In this document: positions 23,527 to 31,907 of the stretch, piece after piece | Position numbering within the stretch: position 1 is the first letter of the stretch | Layout of the letters: each line of letters begins with the position of its first letter | NCBI GenBank assembly: GCA_016722505.1 | Contig: JADKJH010000001.1 | Span: 992,001 to 1,056,000, forward strand | Direction: 5' to 3' | Source: Holophagaceae bacterium | GTDB taxonomy: Bacteria > Acidobacteriota > Holophagae > Holophagales > Holophagaceae | DNA length: 64,000 nucleotides | Program-made: the position numbers and the translations under genes | The notes under the pieces: model-generated | What the model saw: only the letters and a program-made list of their open reading frames with translations | Databases searched by the model: none | Told to the model about the DNA's origin: nothing

Positions 23527-24323
23527 TGGAACGAATGGACTCCAACCGCCCCATCGGTGTTTTCGATTCCGGCATCGGCGGCCTCACGGTGGTCCATGCC
23601 CTCCGCCGCCTGTTGCCGGGTGAATCGCTGGTCTACCTGGGCGACACGGCTCGAGTGCCTTATGGCACCAAAAGCCACGCCACCATTGAACGCTACACCT
23701 TGCAGGCTGGAGCGATCCTCCAGCGCTACGATCCCAAATTACTGGTCATTGCCTGCAACACCGCATCAGCTCATGGCCTGCCGGCCTTGCAAGCCGCGGC
23801 AAAATGCCCCGTGATCGGCGTCATCGAGCCCGGCGCCGAGCTGGCCGCCGAGGTTCAGGGCCCCGTGGGCGTTATCGGCACTTTGGCAACCGTCCAAAGC
23901 GGAGCCTATGAATCAGCGATCCGCCGCCGTGCGCCCAACTCTGAAATCCATAGCCTGGCCTGCCCATTATTGGTGAGCCTTGCCGAAGAAGGCTGGCTCG
24001 ACGATCCCATCACCACCGAAATCTGCGATCGCTACTTGAAGCACTTGCCAGACACGGTGAAAACCATTGTCTTGGGTTGCACCCACTATCCGGTGCTGCG
24101 GCCATCACTGGATCGTGCGCGGCCTGGCACCACCTGGATTGACAGCGGAAATGTCACCGCCAGCGCTGTGGATTCCCTCCTCAAAAATTCCGCCAGCTAT
24201 CGCACCGATAGCTCATCCGGCCCCCTGCGTGTCCTCTTCACCGATGCCGGTTCACGTCTCAAAGAAGTTGGCTCCCGCTTTCTCGGCGAGCCGTTGGAAT
24301 CCGTGGAGCTGGTGGAGCTTTAA
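23526..24323 (+). CDS. murI: Glutamate racemase
   Basis: Supplies D-glutamate for peptidoglycan. The 265-aa protein has both catalytic-Cys signatures: PIGVFDSGIGGLTVVHAL (substrate Ser/Asp), YLGDTARVPYGTKS, VIACNTASAHGL (first Cys) and VLGCTHYPVLRP (second Cys). The ATG at 23526 overlaps the prmA stop as TAATG; ATG 23535 is a possible alternative. It converges with the lepB gene. Confidence 0.96.
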   Translation: MERMDSNRPIGVFDSGIGGLTVVHALRRLLPGESLVYLGDTARVPYGTKSHATIERYTLQAGAILQRYDPKLLVIACNTASAHGLPALQAAAKCPVIGVIEPGAELAAEVQGPVGVIGTLATVQSGAYESAIRRRAPNSEIHSLACPLLVSLAEEGWLDDPITTEICDRYLKHLPDTVKTIVLGCTHYPVLRPSLDRARPGTTWIDSGNVTASAVDSLLKNSASYRTDSSSGPLRVLFTDAGSRLKEVGSRFLGEPLESVELVEL

Positions 24324-24328
24324 ACGGA

Positions 24329-24769
24329 TCAGCGGGTAAAAACAACCACCCTGCTTCGCAAGACTGTCTTTGGCAGCGGCCCCCACGCGCGGCCATCATG
24401 GCTCTGGGTGCGGTTGTCGCCAAGCACCAGGTAGCCATCGCCACAGGTCCAGGCGCCACTGAGATGATCGCTCCAGCGCACATAGGATTCGTCGAGCCGC
24501 GATCCGTTGATGAAAATTTCGCCATCCCTGGCTTCGACCTGCTCGCCGGGCAGGCCGATGGCGCGCTTCACAGATACACCTTCGGGTACCTTGACCAGCC
24601 ACAGCTCTCCTCGTTCAGGCTTGCCCGCGCACCAGGCCCATAACGCCCAGACCAGCTCGCCGTCATGCAGGCCGGGCTCCATGCTACGGCCCGAAACCTG
24701 CACGGGATGGATTACCGCCAGGGGGCTCAATGCCACGGCCAGCGCGGCGATGGGGATCCAGAGTTTCAT
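24329..24769 (-). CDS. lepB: Signal peptidase I (short form)
   Basis: A membrane serine protease removing signal peptides. Only 146 aa, with one N-terminal hydrophobic segment (IPIAALAVALSPLAVIHP) and a minimal S26 catalytic core. It shows the Ser in VSGRSMEPGLHDGE, the Lys in GVSVKRAIGLPGEQV and the box GYLVLGDNRTQSHDGRAWGPL. It lacks the inserted beta domain of E. coli LepB, as in Gram-positive-type enzymes. It is the last gene of a four-gene overlapping operon (ATGA with the MauE-like gene), so it may be dedicated to a partner there rather than the general LepB. Confidence 0.88.
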   Translation of the reverse strand: MKLWIPIAALAVALSPLAVIHPVQVSGRSMEPGLHDGELVWALWAWCAGKPERGELWLVKVPEGVSVKRAIGLPGEQVEARDGEIFINGSRLDESYVRWSDHLSGAWTCGDGYLVLGDNRTQSHDGRAWGPLPKTVLRSRVVVFTR

Positions 24770-25215
24770 TCCTGTCTTTTCTTGGACGCCATCAATGTAT
24801 GAAGCGCCAACAAGGCGAGACCCAGGTCGCGCAGCACCGCCATTTTCATATCGAAAAGCCGCTGCTCTTTGGTCTTCTGCGCCATTGATGCGCCGAAACA
24901 GCCACAGTCCACTGGGTTCCCTTTGGCCAGATTAATCCCGAGGCCGCCGATGAAAACCAGCATCAGCAGCAGGACGATAGCGGCCGCGCTCCGCCGGGCC
25001 ACACCAAAGGCCAATCCAAGAGCCGCAAGCATCTCCAACCAGGGCAAAGCGAGGGCCAGCGGAGCCACCAGGGCCATGGGAAGCAGACCATAGGCGAAAA
25101 CGGATTGCGCAAAACCCGGCGGATCAATCACCTTGGGAATGGCCGCAAAGAGCATCACAGCCCCAAGCAGCCAACAGGACACACGAAGCACCAGAGGATG
25201 GGTCACCCAGTTCAT
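24766..25215 (-). CDS. MauE/DoxX-like membrane protein
   Basis: A 149-aa protein with four hydrophobic helices (VLRVSCWLLGAVMLFAAIPKVIDP; LPMALVAPLALALPWLEMLAALGLAFG; AAAIVLLLMLVFIGGLGINLA; MAVLRDLGLALLALHTL). The central motif GNPVDCGCFGAS, with a Cys-x-Cys pair, is typical of MauE-type proteins, which help disulfide formation in periplasmic partners. The ATG at 25215 overlaps the rhodanese stop as ATGA. Neighbouring rhodanese and signal peptidase genes suggest a role in thiol/sulfur handling at the membrane; this is inference. Confidence 0.75.
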   Translation of the reverse strand: MNWVTHPLVLRVSCWLLGAVMLFAAIPKVIDPPGFAQSVFAYGLLPMALVAPLALALPWLEMLAALGLAFGVARRSAAAIVLLLMLVFIGGLGINLAKGNPVDCGCFGASMAQKTKEQRLFDMKMAVLRDLGLALLALHTLMASKKRQE

Positions 25216-25913
25216 GGCTTGTCCCCCTTGCTCACCGCCAGTTTCCTGCCCACCCAATCCGGATAACCATCAGCATAGATGCGCAGGTTGCGGAAGCCCG
25301 CCAGCCATAGCTTTTGCGCCACGAGATGGCTGTCATGGCATTCGCCGCCAGAGCAGTAGATAACGACCGGCAGCTTCAAATCAGCAGTGAACAAGGAAAG
25401 TTGGTCCACTTTTTCTGGCAGGCCATCCTCCCAGGCAGAAAAGCTTTTGGCACCGGGGATGTGCCCCTCGGTGTAAAGGGCCGTGCGCCGTGCGTCTAGG
25501 AATATCGCGCCTCGGGCATAGAGCCACACCGCTTCGTCGCCCGAAATCGCTGCCTGCGCTTCCTGCACCAGGGGCGGAAAACGTGCCATCACTCCGGTCT
25601 TGGGGTCTGGTGGTGGTGCGGAAACGGGTGCAACGGCCTTCGCGATTTTTGCCGTCATTGGCATCAATGCGGGATGGACGATTGATGCTTCGGTGTTGGA
25701 TGGGAGCGGCGATACCGGAACAGGAGCCGGTGGGGAAACCGAAGCCAAAGACGTTTTCAGATTTGGGACCACAACGGCTGTGGGTTCCTTCAACCGCCAG
25801 GAAAGGCGCCGCGTGGGGCCGGCCAGGGCATTCGAGCACCAGGCGCAAAGCAAGGCCAGGGCAATGTAGACGGGTATCTCCATCCAGCGTTTCATTCGCA
25901 TCATTCGCATCAT
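25212..25913 (-). CDS. Membrane-anchored rhodanese-domain protein
   Basis: A 233-aa protein with one N-terminal transmembrane segment (EIPVYIALALLCAWCSNALAG), a Pro/Val-rich linker (about residues 45-110) and a C-terminal rhodanese domain. The domain reads GAIFLDARRTALYTEGHIPGAKSFS, the active-site loop VVIYCSGGECHDSH with catalytic Cys, and GFRNLRIYADGYPDWV. It should transfer sulfane sulfur or carry a persulfide, facing the periplasm if the single helix is a standard anchor. The ATG at 25913 overlaps the stop of the QueD-like gene as ATGA. Confidence 0.87.
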   Translation of the reverse strand: MMRMMRMKRWMEIPVYIALALLCAWCSNALAGPTRRLSWRLKEPTAVVVPNLKTSLASVSPPAPVPVSPLPSNTEASIVHPALMPMTAKIAKAVAPVSAPPPDPKTGVMARFPPLVQEAQAAISGDEAVWLYARGAIFLDARRTALYTEGHIPGAKSFSAWEDGLPEKVDQLSLFTADLKLPVVIYCSGGECHDSHLVAQKLWLAGFRNLRIYADGYPDWVGRKLAVSKGDKP

Positions 25914-26275
25914 TCGGGTCTCACGGCGATCCGTCGCCCGCGACCATCCGTTAGCGCGACTTCAGTGAGACGGGCCGGGGACGGCACATGAGGCGCCAGT
26001 TCATCGGCCAGTTTCCGCGCCAATTCCAACGGCCCCACCAGGCCGAGTTCCGAAAGCAATTTACCTTGCAGCGGCGCAAGGGTTCGATCCATCACGGCTT
26101 CCAGCTCGCGGAAGTCCATCACCACATCGAAGGCATCCAGACCCTGGCGCGATGTGATGACCTCTACGGTATAGTCATGGCCCTCCCAACCCCCATCGGA
26201 GGTTTGGAATACCACCGAAAGGGGCCGCTCCACGGCAGCGTCAAAGGAGAGTTTCATCAAAGGCGGGGAGTCCAT
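25910..26275 (-). CDS. QueD / 6-pyruvoyl-tetrahydropterin synthase-like protein with degenerate zinc site
   Basis: A 121-aa T-fold protein. The order KLSFDAAV ... GGWEGHDYTVEVITSR ... FDVVMDFRELEAVMDRTLAPL ... PLELARKLADELAP ... LTEVALTD matches 6-PTP synthase/QueD. However, the His of FDAAH is Val, the first His of HGHNY is Glu and no catalytic Cys precedes it, so only one of three zinc His ligands remains. Classical QueD chemistry is therefore doubtful. It is the first gene of the rhodanese, MauE-like, lepB operon. The assignment rests on motif order and is moderate. Confidence 0.5.
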   Translation of the reverse strand: MDSPPLMKLSFDAAVERPLSVVFQTSDGGWEGHDYTVEVITSRQGLDAFDVVMDFRELEAVMDRTLAPLQGKLLSELGLVGPLELARKLADELAPHVPSPARLTEVALTDGRGRRIAVRPE

Positions 26276-26412
26276 CTTTTAATTCTGACAGCCCTTCTCC
26301 GCCTGGCGACTTCCTGCCTCACCTCGGGTAGGTCCCCAAATTTTCGCAGGGCGGGTCATACTCGTTTGAAACTCGGGTCCACGCCCATAAGCGGGACATT
26401 TTTGGAGCCACC

Positions 26413-28440
26413 ATGAAGCCCCTAGAGATTGGACTGTTCTGGCTATTCATGGCGGGGGCGCTGGCCTTTTTCGGTTGGACCATCCGTCAACGCATCGCAA
26501 CCCTCAAGGCCGGCCTGCCGGACAACCGTTTCGATCGCCCCATGGAACGGCTAAAAGGAGTGCTGGTGCTGGTGTTTGGGCAGAAACGCCTGCTTCGGGA
26601 TCACTATGCAGGTTTCTATCATCTGCTCATTTTTTACGGATTCTGCGTGCTGGGGCTGCGCTCCCTGGGGCTGATCCTGGAAGGCCTTTTCAACTGGCAC
26701 ATGACCGAGGCCCTTGGCACTTTCGGCCTGGTCTACCAGTCCACCAAGGATCTATTTGAAGTGCTGGTGCTGGTGGGCATCGGCTTGGCCATGGCTCGGC
26801 GGGTGATCGCCAAACCCTGGCGCCTGGAAAACTCCATTGATGGCTGGCTGACGCTGAGTCTGATCGCAGGATTGATGGCCACGGACTTGCTGGCGGACGG
26901 TGCCTTCATCGCCCTGCATGCTCCAGCGTGGCAGTCCTGGGCCTTTGCCAGCAATTGGGTGGCGGGCTTCCTGGGCCAGGGCACCGGCATCCTGGTGCTC
27001 TACAAGAGCATGTGGTGGCTGCACCTCGTCATCCTGTTCGGCTTCCTCAACTTCCTGCCCTATTCGAAGCACTTCCATGTGCTGACCTCGGTCTTCAACG
27101 TCTATTTCCGTGCCCTGGAGCCCCACAAGAACCTGAAGCCCATGGACCTGGAGGCCGAGCACTTTGGCGCCAATCGCATCCAGGATTTCACCTGGAAGCA
27201 GATGCTGGATTTCTATACCTGCGTGGAGTGCGGCCGCTGCCTGGAAGCCTGCCCCACCACACTTACGGGAAAGCCTCTCCGCCCCAAAAATTTCGGCAAC
27301 GATCTGCGGCATTATCTGAGCGCCACCTCAGCCGAGGACATGGCTCAGGACAAGCCTGTTCCTGAGGGCCGCCCGCTCATCGGTGGTCCGGTGCCCGAAG
27401 GTTCCGTCTGGGATCTGAAACAGGATCATTCGCCCTGGAGTGCTGAACAGCTGGGCGGTGCCATCAGCAAGGACACCATCTGGGCCTGCACCACCTGCGG
27501 TTATTGCGAATGGGCCTGCCCCCTCCACATCTCCTTCGTGGACAAGCTCGTGGAAATGCGGCGCAACCTGACCCTAGAGGAGAGCGATTTCCCAGCCGAA
27601 GCGCAAGTGGCCTTCAAGGGCATGGAACGCCAGGGCAATCCCTGGAACTTCGCCCAGGCGGATCGAGCGAAGTGGTCCGAAGGCTTGGAAGTACCCACCA
27701 TCGCAGACAAGCCGGATGCGGAGTACCTGTTCTGGGTGGGCTGCGCCGGTTCCTACGATGCAGCGGGACAGCGCGTATCCCAATCGCTGGTGAAACTAAT
27801 GAAGGCGGCCGATGTCTCCTTCGCCATCCTGGGCACCGAAGAATCCTGCACCTGCGAATCAGCCCGGCGCCTTGGCAACGAGTATCTGTTCCAATCCGCC
27901 ACCGAAGCCAATGTGGAAGTGCTCAAGGGCCATGGGGTGAAGAAGATCGTCACCAACTGCCCGCACTGCTTGAACACATTGAAGAATGAGTATCCGGATT
28001 TCGGCGGCAATTTTGAGGTGGTCCATGGCACCGAGCTGGTGTCGGAGCTGGTATCGAAGGGCAAGATCAAATTGGAGCAGACGGTGCAGGCCGATCTCAC
28101 CTACCACGATCCCTGCTACCTGAGCCGATACAACGGCCAGGTGGACGCCCCTCGCGCCATCCTCGACGCGATTCCCGGTGTGAAACTCACCGAGATGGAA
28201 AAGCATGGCGAAGCCACGCAGTGCTGCGGCGCAGGAGGCGGGCGCATGTGGCTGGAAGAAAAACTGGGCACCCGGGTCAACCATGCGCGCTTCGATCAAG
28301 CCATGGAGACCAAAGCCACCACAGTGGCCGTGGCCTGCCCGTTTTGCAACGTGATGCTGAACAACGCCGCGGGGGAGACCGGCCACGAAACCATCGCCAC
28401 CCAGGATGTGCTGGAACTCGCGGCAAAGGCGCTCAAATAA
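26413..28440 (+). CDS. Membrane heterodisulfide-reductase-like FeS oxidoreductase (FadF/EMO type)
   Basis: A 675-aa fusion. The N-terminal part (about residues 1-240) is membrane-embedded with several hydrophobic helices and His residues, like a NarI/HdrE b-type cytochrome domain. A ferredoxin-like part follows with two cluster motifs, CVECGRCLEACP and CTTCGYCEWACP. Then come two CCG domains (WVGCAGSYD, CTCESARR, NCPHCLNTLKNEYP; then YHDPCYLSRYN, QCCGAGGGRMW, ACPFCNVML). Proteins of this layout pass electrons between ETF and menaquinone (EMO) during acyl-CoA oxidation. No etfAB or acyl-CoA dehydrogenase is adjacent, so the donor is not shown by context. Start ATG 26413 follows GGAG. Confidence 0.82.
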   Translation: MKPLEIGLFWLFMAGALAFFGWTIRQRIATLKAGLPDNRFDRPMERLKGVLVLVFGQKRLLRDHYAGFYHLLIFYGFCVLGLRSLGLILEGLFNWHMTEALGTFGLVYQSTKDLFEVLVLVGIGLAMARRVIAKPWRLENSIDGWLTLSLIAGLMATDLLADGAFIALHAPAWQSWAFASNWVAGFLGQGTGILVLYKSMWWLHLVILFGFLNFLPYSKHFHVLTSVFNVYFRALEPHKNLKPMDLEAEHFGANRIQDFTWKQMLDFYTCVECGRCLEACPTTLTGKPLRPKNFGNDLRHYLSATSAEDMAQDKPVPEGRPLIGGPVPEGSVWDLKQDHSPWSAEQLGGAISKDTIWACTTCGYCEWACPLHISFVDKLVEMRRNLTLEESDFPAEAQVAFKGMERQGNPWNFAQADRAKWSEGLEVPTIADKPDAEYLFWVGCAGSYDAAGQRVSQSLVKLMKAADVSFAILGTEESCTCESARRLGNEYLFQSATEANVEVLKGHGVKKIVTNCPHCLNTLKNEYPDFGGNFEVVHGTELVSELVSKGKIKLEQTVQADLTYHDPCYLSRYNGQVDAPRAILDAIPGVKLTEMEKHGEATQCCGAGGGRMWLEEKLGTRVNHARFDQAMETKATTVAVACPFCNVMLNNAAGETGHETIATQDVLELAAKALK

Positions 28441-28495
28441 ACCGTCCTACGTCCATCATTGAGGCTCCATCTCTGCGAACGTAGCGAGTAGGAGG

Positions 28496-28570
28496 GCGCA
28501 CTGCGCCCGATAGCTGGAGCGACCGTGACAAATCAACCAGAAAGGCACTGATCAATTCGTAACGGTCGCT
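28496..28570 (+). repeat. 53-nt hairpin, copy B, with 24-base upstream module
   Basis: The hairpin occupies 28518-28570: outer arms AGCGACCGT and ACGGTCGCT (9 of 9 pairs), 5' linker GACAA, inner arms ATCAACCAG and CTGATCAAT (6 of 9), loop AAAGGCA and 3' linker TCGTA. It is preceded by a 24-base module (28496-28519) found base-for-base at 45121-45144 and with one change at 44897-44920. It ends 10 bases before the Trm112-family start codon. Confidence 0.8.
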
Positions 28571-28580
28571 AAGATGATTC

Positions 28581-28763
28581 ATGCTTGATCCCCGGCTATT
28601 GGAAATCCTCTGCTGCCCTGCCGACCTCGATGGTCAGCCCTGCCACGGCGACTTGAAAGAAATTCCCGCAGGATTGCTTTGTGGAAAATGCGGCTTGATC
28701 TATCCCATCGAGGACGGCATCCCCGTCATGCTCAGCGATCACGCCAAGCGGGTTGACGCGTGA
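28581..28763 (+). CDS. Trm112-family zinc protein
   Basis: A 60-aa protein with a zinc-ribbon pattern: LLEILCCPADLDG near the N-terminus, then LLCGKCGLIYPIEDGIPVML. This is the bacterial Trm112/YcaR-type signature, a small partner or activator of methyltransferases and other enzymes. The stop overlaps the GTG of the heptose kinase gene, so the two are co-translated, a neighbourhood also common in LPS-precursor loci. A structured hairpin repeat lies just upstream. Confidence 0.88.
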   Translation: MLDPRLLEILCCPADLDGQPCHGDLKEIPAGLLCGKCGLIYPIEDGIPVMLSDHAKRVDA

Positions 28764-29764
28764 AGCTCGACCTAAGCCAAGCCAGTTCGCTGCTGGGCCG
28801 CATTCGCGGCCTCAAGGTGGCGGTGCTGGGTGATCTGATGCTGGATGAGTACCTATTCGGCGAGGTGAGCCGCATCTCGCCAGAAGCACCTGTCCCCATC
28901 GTGCGGATCGTGCGCGAAAAAGCCGTTCTCGGTGGCGCAGCGAACGTGGCCGCGAACTTGAGCGCCCTGGGCGCCGAACCCTTGCTCATCGGCACCCTGC
29001 AAAGGGATGCGGCTGGTGAACGGCTCATGGGATTATTGGCGCGCTTGGGCATCTCCAGTGAAAAGCTGGTGCTGGATCCATCGCGGCCCACCATCATCAA
29101 GACCCGGGTCATCGGCCAGACTCAGCAGATGCTCCGCATTGACCGGGAAGAGCCCCGGGCCCTGGATGGAAATGCCGTGCAAGGCATCCTGGGGCAACTC
29201 AAAAGATGTCTCTCGGAAGTTGGCGCTCTCATCGTTTCAGACTATGCCAAGGGCATCATCGGCCCCCAGGTGATGGATGAAGTCCGCGAGCTTTGCGCAC
29301 GCCACCAAATCCCCTCGATCGTGGATCCCAAGCCTGCCCATCGCGCGTTATACCAGGGTGCGACCCTCATGACGCCGAACCGCAAGGAAACCGCTGAGCT
29401 CAGTGGAATGCCCGCCGATGGCGATGCGGAAGTCGCCGCGGCCGGGAAAGCGCTGTTGGAGAGCCTTGGGCTTTCGGGCCTGCTCATTACCCGCAGCGAA
29501 AAGGGGATGGCGCTTTTCGCCCCGGACGCAGCGCATTCCGCCCCCTGGATGATTCCCACCATGGCTCAGGAGGTTTTTGATGTGAGTGGCGCCGGAGATA
29601 CGGTCATCGCCGCCTTCAGCGCCGCCGTGGCTGCCGGGGCCGACTGGAAGGATGCCGCCATGCTCGCCAATGCCGCCGCTGGCGTCGTGGTCGCCAAGAT
29701 GGGCACCGCCACCGTCACAGCTGAAGAACTGCTGGCGCATTATCACGAGCAGGAAGCGGTTTGA
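28760..29764 (+). CDS. rfaE1: D-glycero-beta-D-manno-heptose-7-phosphate kinase (RfaE domain I, PfkB family)
   Basis: Phosphorylates heptose-7-phosphate at C1 for LPS core heptose. The 334-aa ribokinase-fold protein shows VAVLGDLMLDEYLFGEVSRISPEAPVPIVR, the GGAANVAANLSALG substrate loop, DPKPAH, MTPNRKET and the anion hole/ATP motif FDVSGAGDTVIAAFSAAVAAG with the catalytic Asp. It starts at GTG 28760, overlapping the preceding stop as GTGA. The nucleotidyltransferase half of HldE is missing, so it must be a separate gene elsewhere. This implies an LPS-bearing outer membrane. Confidence 0.92.
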   Translation: MKLDLSQASSLLGRIRGLKVAVLGDLMLDEYLFGEVSRISPEAPVPIVRIVREKAVLGGAANVAANLSALGAEPLLIGTLQRDAAGERLMGLLARLGISSEKLVLDPSRPTIIKTRVIGQTQQMLRIDREEPRALDGNAVQGILGQLKRCLSEVGALIVSDYAKGIIGPQVMDEVRELCARHQIPSIVDPKPAHRALYQGATLMTPNRKETAELSGMPADGDAEVAAAGKALLESLGLSGLLITRSEKGMALFAPDAAHSAPWMIPTMAQEVFDVSGAGDTVIAAFSAAVAAGADWKDAAMLANAAAGVVVAKMGTATVTAEELLAHYHEQEAV

Positions 29765-29833
29765 GGTGCTAGGTATGAGGTATGAGGACCCTCTTTTTTC
29801 CTCGCACCTCGTACCTCACCACCTCATACAACA
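29765..29833. repeat. Heptamer inverted-repeat tract
   Basis: AGGTATG-type units (from 29770) are followed about 35 bases later by CCTCGTA / CCTCATA-type units, together able to pair as a hairpin between the convergent heptose kinase and hypothetical genes. It may act as a weak bidirectional terminator. It is the third tract of this kind in the window. Confidence 0.6.
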
Positions 29834-30343
29834 TCAATCCCGGAGTTCCACGCTCAGCACGTAGTGATCGCCCTTGGGTAGACGATCTTTCACCTGGAAG
29901 AAAGCCAGATCGAAGGTTTCGGTGGTGCCGGGTTTCACTGTTCCAATTTTCGTGCCTCCGTTGGCGGCTCCCAGCAGGCGGCCTTCTTTATCGAAAACCG
30001 CGATGGCGAACCCCGGTGTGCGGGGTTTCTTGGAAGTGTTGGCCACGTGGATGAGGGCGCGACTTCCGTAATTGGGGCCCTGGAAGAGCTTGGACTTGGG
30101 TTCCCGTTTGCCGATGGCGAGGGATGTGACCTTGAGGCCGTCCACATTGACTTCGAGCGTCTGCAACTGATTCCAATGGAAAGGGAATGTTCCACTGAAG
30201 AAGCTCAATGGCTGGGCTTGGGTGGGTGCTGAAAGCTCCTGTTTTGCTAGTCCCGCTTCCACCTTGGGCGGCTCCACTTGCTTGGTTTCCAGTGCTGGCT
30301 TGTCTTGCAGGGCAAGCAGAAGGAGAAGGGACAACATGCTCAT
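29834..30343 (-). CDS. Exported hypothetical protein
   Basis: A 169-aa protein with a short hydrophobic N-terminus (MSMLSLLLLLALQ), a Pro/Lys/Glu linker and a beta-rich C-terminal part: LEVNVDGLKVTSLAIG, ALIHVANTSKKPRTPGFAIAVFDKEGRLLGAAN, GTVKPGTTETFDLAFFQV. The second part looks like an FxLYD/DUF3426-type immunoglobulin-like module that often sits in envelope proteins; I am not certain of the family. It converges with the heptose kinase gene. Confidence 0.65.
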   Translation of the reverse strand: MSMLSLLLLLALQDKPALETKQVEPPKVEAGLAKQELSAPTQAQPLSFFSGTFPFHWNQLQTLEVNVDGLKVTSLAIGKREPKSKLFQGPNYGSRALIHVANTSKKPRTPGFAIAVFDKEGRLLGAANGGTKIGTVKPGTTETFDLAFFQVKDRLPKGDHYVLSVELRD

Positions 30344-30425
30344 AGGAACTCCAAAGACATAGGACAGGCCGGCAACTTTAAGTGCAGGCTGCGGTCCCTA
30401 AGGTTTCAGCTCGGAGTGGGTGGAA

Positions 30426-31808
30426 TCAATTTCTTCCGAATAGCCCACCGAAAAGGCTCTTCTTCACAGGGGCTGTTTCGTTGGCAAGGGTCGGCGCAGG
30501 GCCGATCTGGGTGATGCGGCGCAGACGCTCAAAGACCGGGCGCAGGGCGGGCACCTTATTAGCCTCCAGCCAGTTCTCGCTGAATTGCCGGGCCACCAGG
30601 TGGTATTCCTTCACGCGGCCCAGCTCCACCAAGAGAATCAACTGATCCATGGCCACATTGGAAAGGGTCTCGGTTTCCAACTGGATCTTCAGCAAGTTGG
30701 GATCTTTGACCGCATCCTCCTGGGAGGCGCGCGGAGACATCTGTGGAGGCATTGATGCGGACATCGGCGTCGGCATGGACAAAGCCACCGTGGGCATTGA
30801 GGGAGGCGGCGGAGGGGGCGGGGGTGTCAGTGTCGGAACCGGCATCATCATGGTCCGTTCCTGATGGGACACATCCTCGCCTAGCAGGTCCTCACGATGC
30901 ATGATCCGGGTGGAGGCGGTGGGCTCTGGTTCAGCGGTTTGAGCAGACATGGCCCGGTCCAGTTCCATGGGCGAAAGCACCGAAGTGGAGGCTGGTTCCA
31001 CCGAAGAATCGAATTGAGGAGCGGGGATCCCGCCCAAGGTCAATTCAAGGGCATCCAGGGTGGTCTCGACATCCATGGGCGCGCCTCCCCGCATGCCCAT
31101 GGATTGCGGTCTCGCGCGCTGAACGGAAGGTGTCCCGGCCATCAGCTTGTCAATGGCATCCCGGGCAGAACTGTACGTGGAGGCGCCTTCCGAGAATGCG
31201 GTGTCTTCCGTTCCTGGGGCGCTTTCGGCAAGGCTCTCCGGCATCGGTGGCGGCCCACCCATGCCCAGGGCCTCCAATTCCTCATCTGAATGAGTCCGCA
31301 CCACAGGTGGCCCGGAAAATGGCCGATGTTCCAGGTGATCCTCGGGATTCAACACGAGGGTCTTTTCCATGGAGCTATCGGGCTCTTCCAGATCTTGAAG
31401 CGTGAGCGGAGGAAGGTAGGTCAGCGGACCTTCTGAAAAGGTCTCAGAAGCATCTGGAAGCAAGAGGGGACGCTCCGCAGTGGAGGTGGCTTCATCCCCG
31501 AAGGCAGCGTGAAGCTCTTCTTCGCTGATGCCAGTGGTGGTGGCCGTTTGAACGTTCAGATCCCGGACATCGACACCGATCGTAGCTGCGTCCTCGCCAT
31601 TGAATTCATTGAAACCGCCATGAGAATCCAGAACGGTCTCGGCAGCCTCGGTGGCCGCGCCTGCCGCCAACAAATGCTGGACCTGATCCGCGATGGAAAA
31701 GATGTGGTCACAAGTGAAGCACTTGGCTCGGCGGTGGCGGGGAAGCACGCGCGGCGGGCGCAACGCGTAATGGGTCGCGCATTTCGGGCAGTGAACGGAT
31801 CCAAGCAC
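30426..31808 (-). CDS. Zinc-ribbon protein with long disordered middle and helical C-terminus
   Basis: A 460-aa protein starting at GTG 31808. The N-terminus is an MJ0042-type zinc ribbon (HCPKCATHYALRPPRVLPRHRRAKCFTCDHIF; two Cys-x2-Cys knuckles). Residues about 50-370 are acidic and Ser/Pro/Met-rich with eight consecutive Pro residues, so probably disordered. The C-terminus (about 380-445) is helical (LLKIQLETETLSNVAMDQLILLVELGRVKEYHLVARQF). No membrane segment. A zinc ribbon plus long linker occurs in regulators and in polar/gliding scaffolds of other phyla; the function here is unknown. It is divergent from tmk. Confidence 0.75.
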   Translation of the reverse strand: MLGSVHCPKCATHYALRPPRVLPRHRRAKCFTCDHIFSIADQVQHLLAAGAATEAAETVLDSHGGFNEFNGEDAATIGVDVRDLNVQTATTTGISEEELHAAFGDEATSTAERPLLLPDASETFSEGPLTYLPPLTLQDLEEPDSSMEKTLVLNPEDHLEHRPFSGPPVVRTHSDEELEALGMGGPPPMPESLAESAPGTEDTAFSEGASTYSSARDAIDKLMAGTPSVQRARPQSMGMRGGAPMDVETTLDALELTLGGIPAPQFDSSVEPASTSVLSPMELDRAMSAQTAEPEPTASTRIMHREDLLGEDVSHQERTMMMPVPTLTPPPPPPPPSMPTVALSMPTPMSASMPPQMSPRASQEDAVKDPNLLKIQLETETLSNVAMDQLILLVELGRVKEYHLVARQFSENWLEANKVPALRPVFERLRRITQIGPAPTLANETAPVKKSLFGGLFGRN

Positions 31809-31907
31809 GGCGCACTCCGAATGGTTTGGCCAATCTTAGGCCGAATCCCTGCCAGACTCCATCCTTTGGCTCCCTGTATCCTGAAGAAAGATTGCATGGA
31901 GGAAGGC

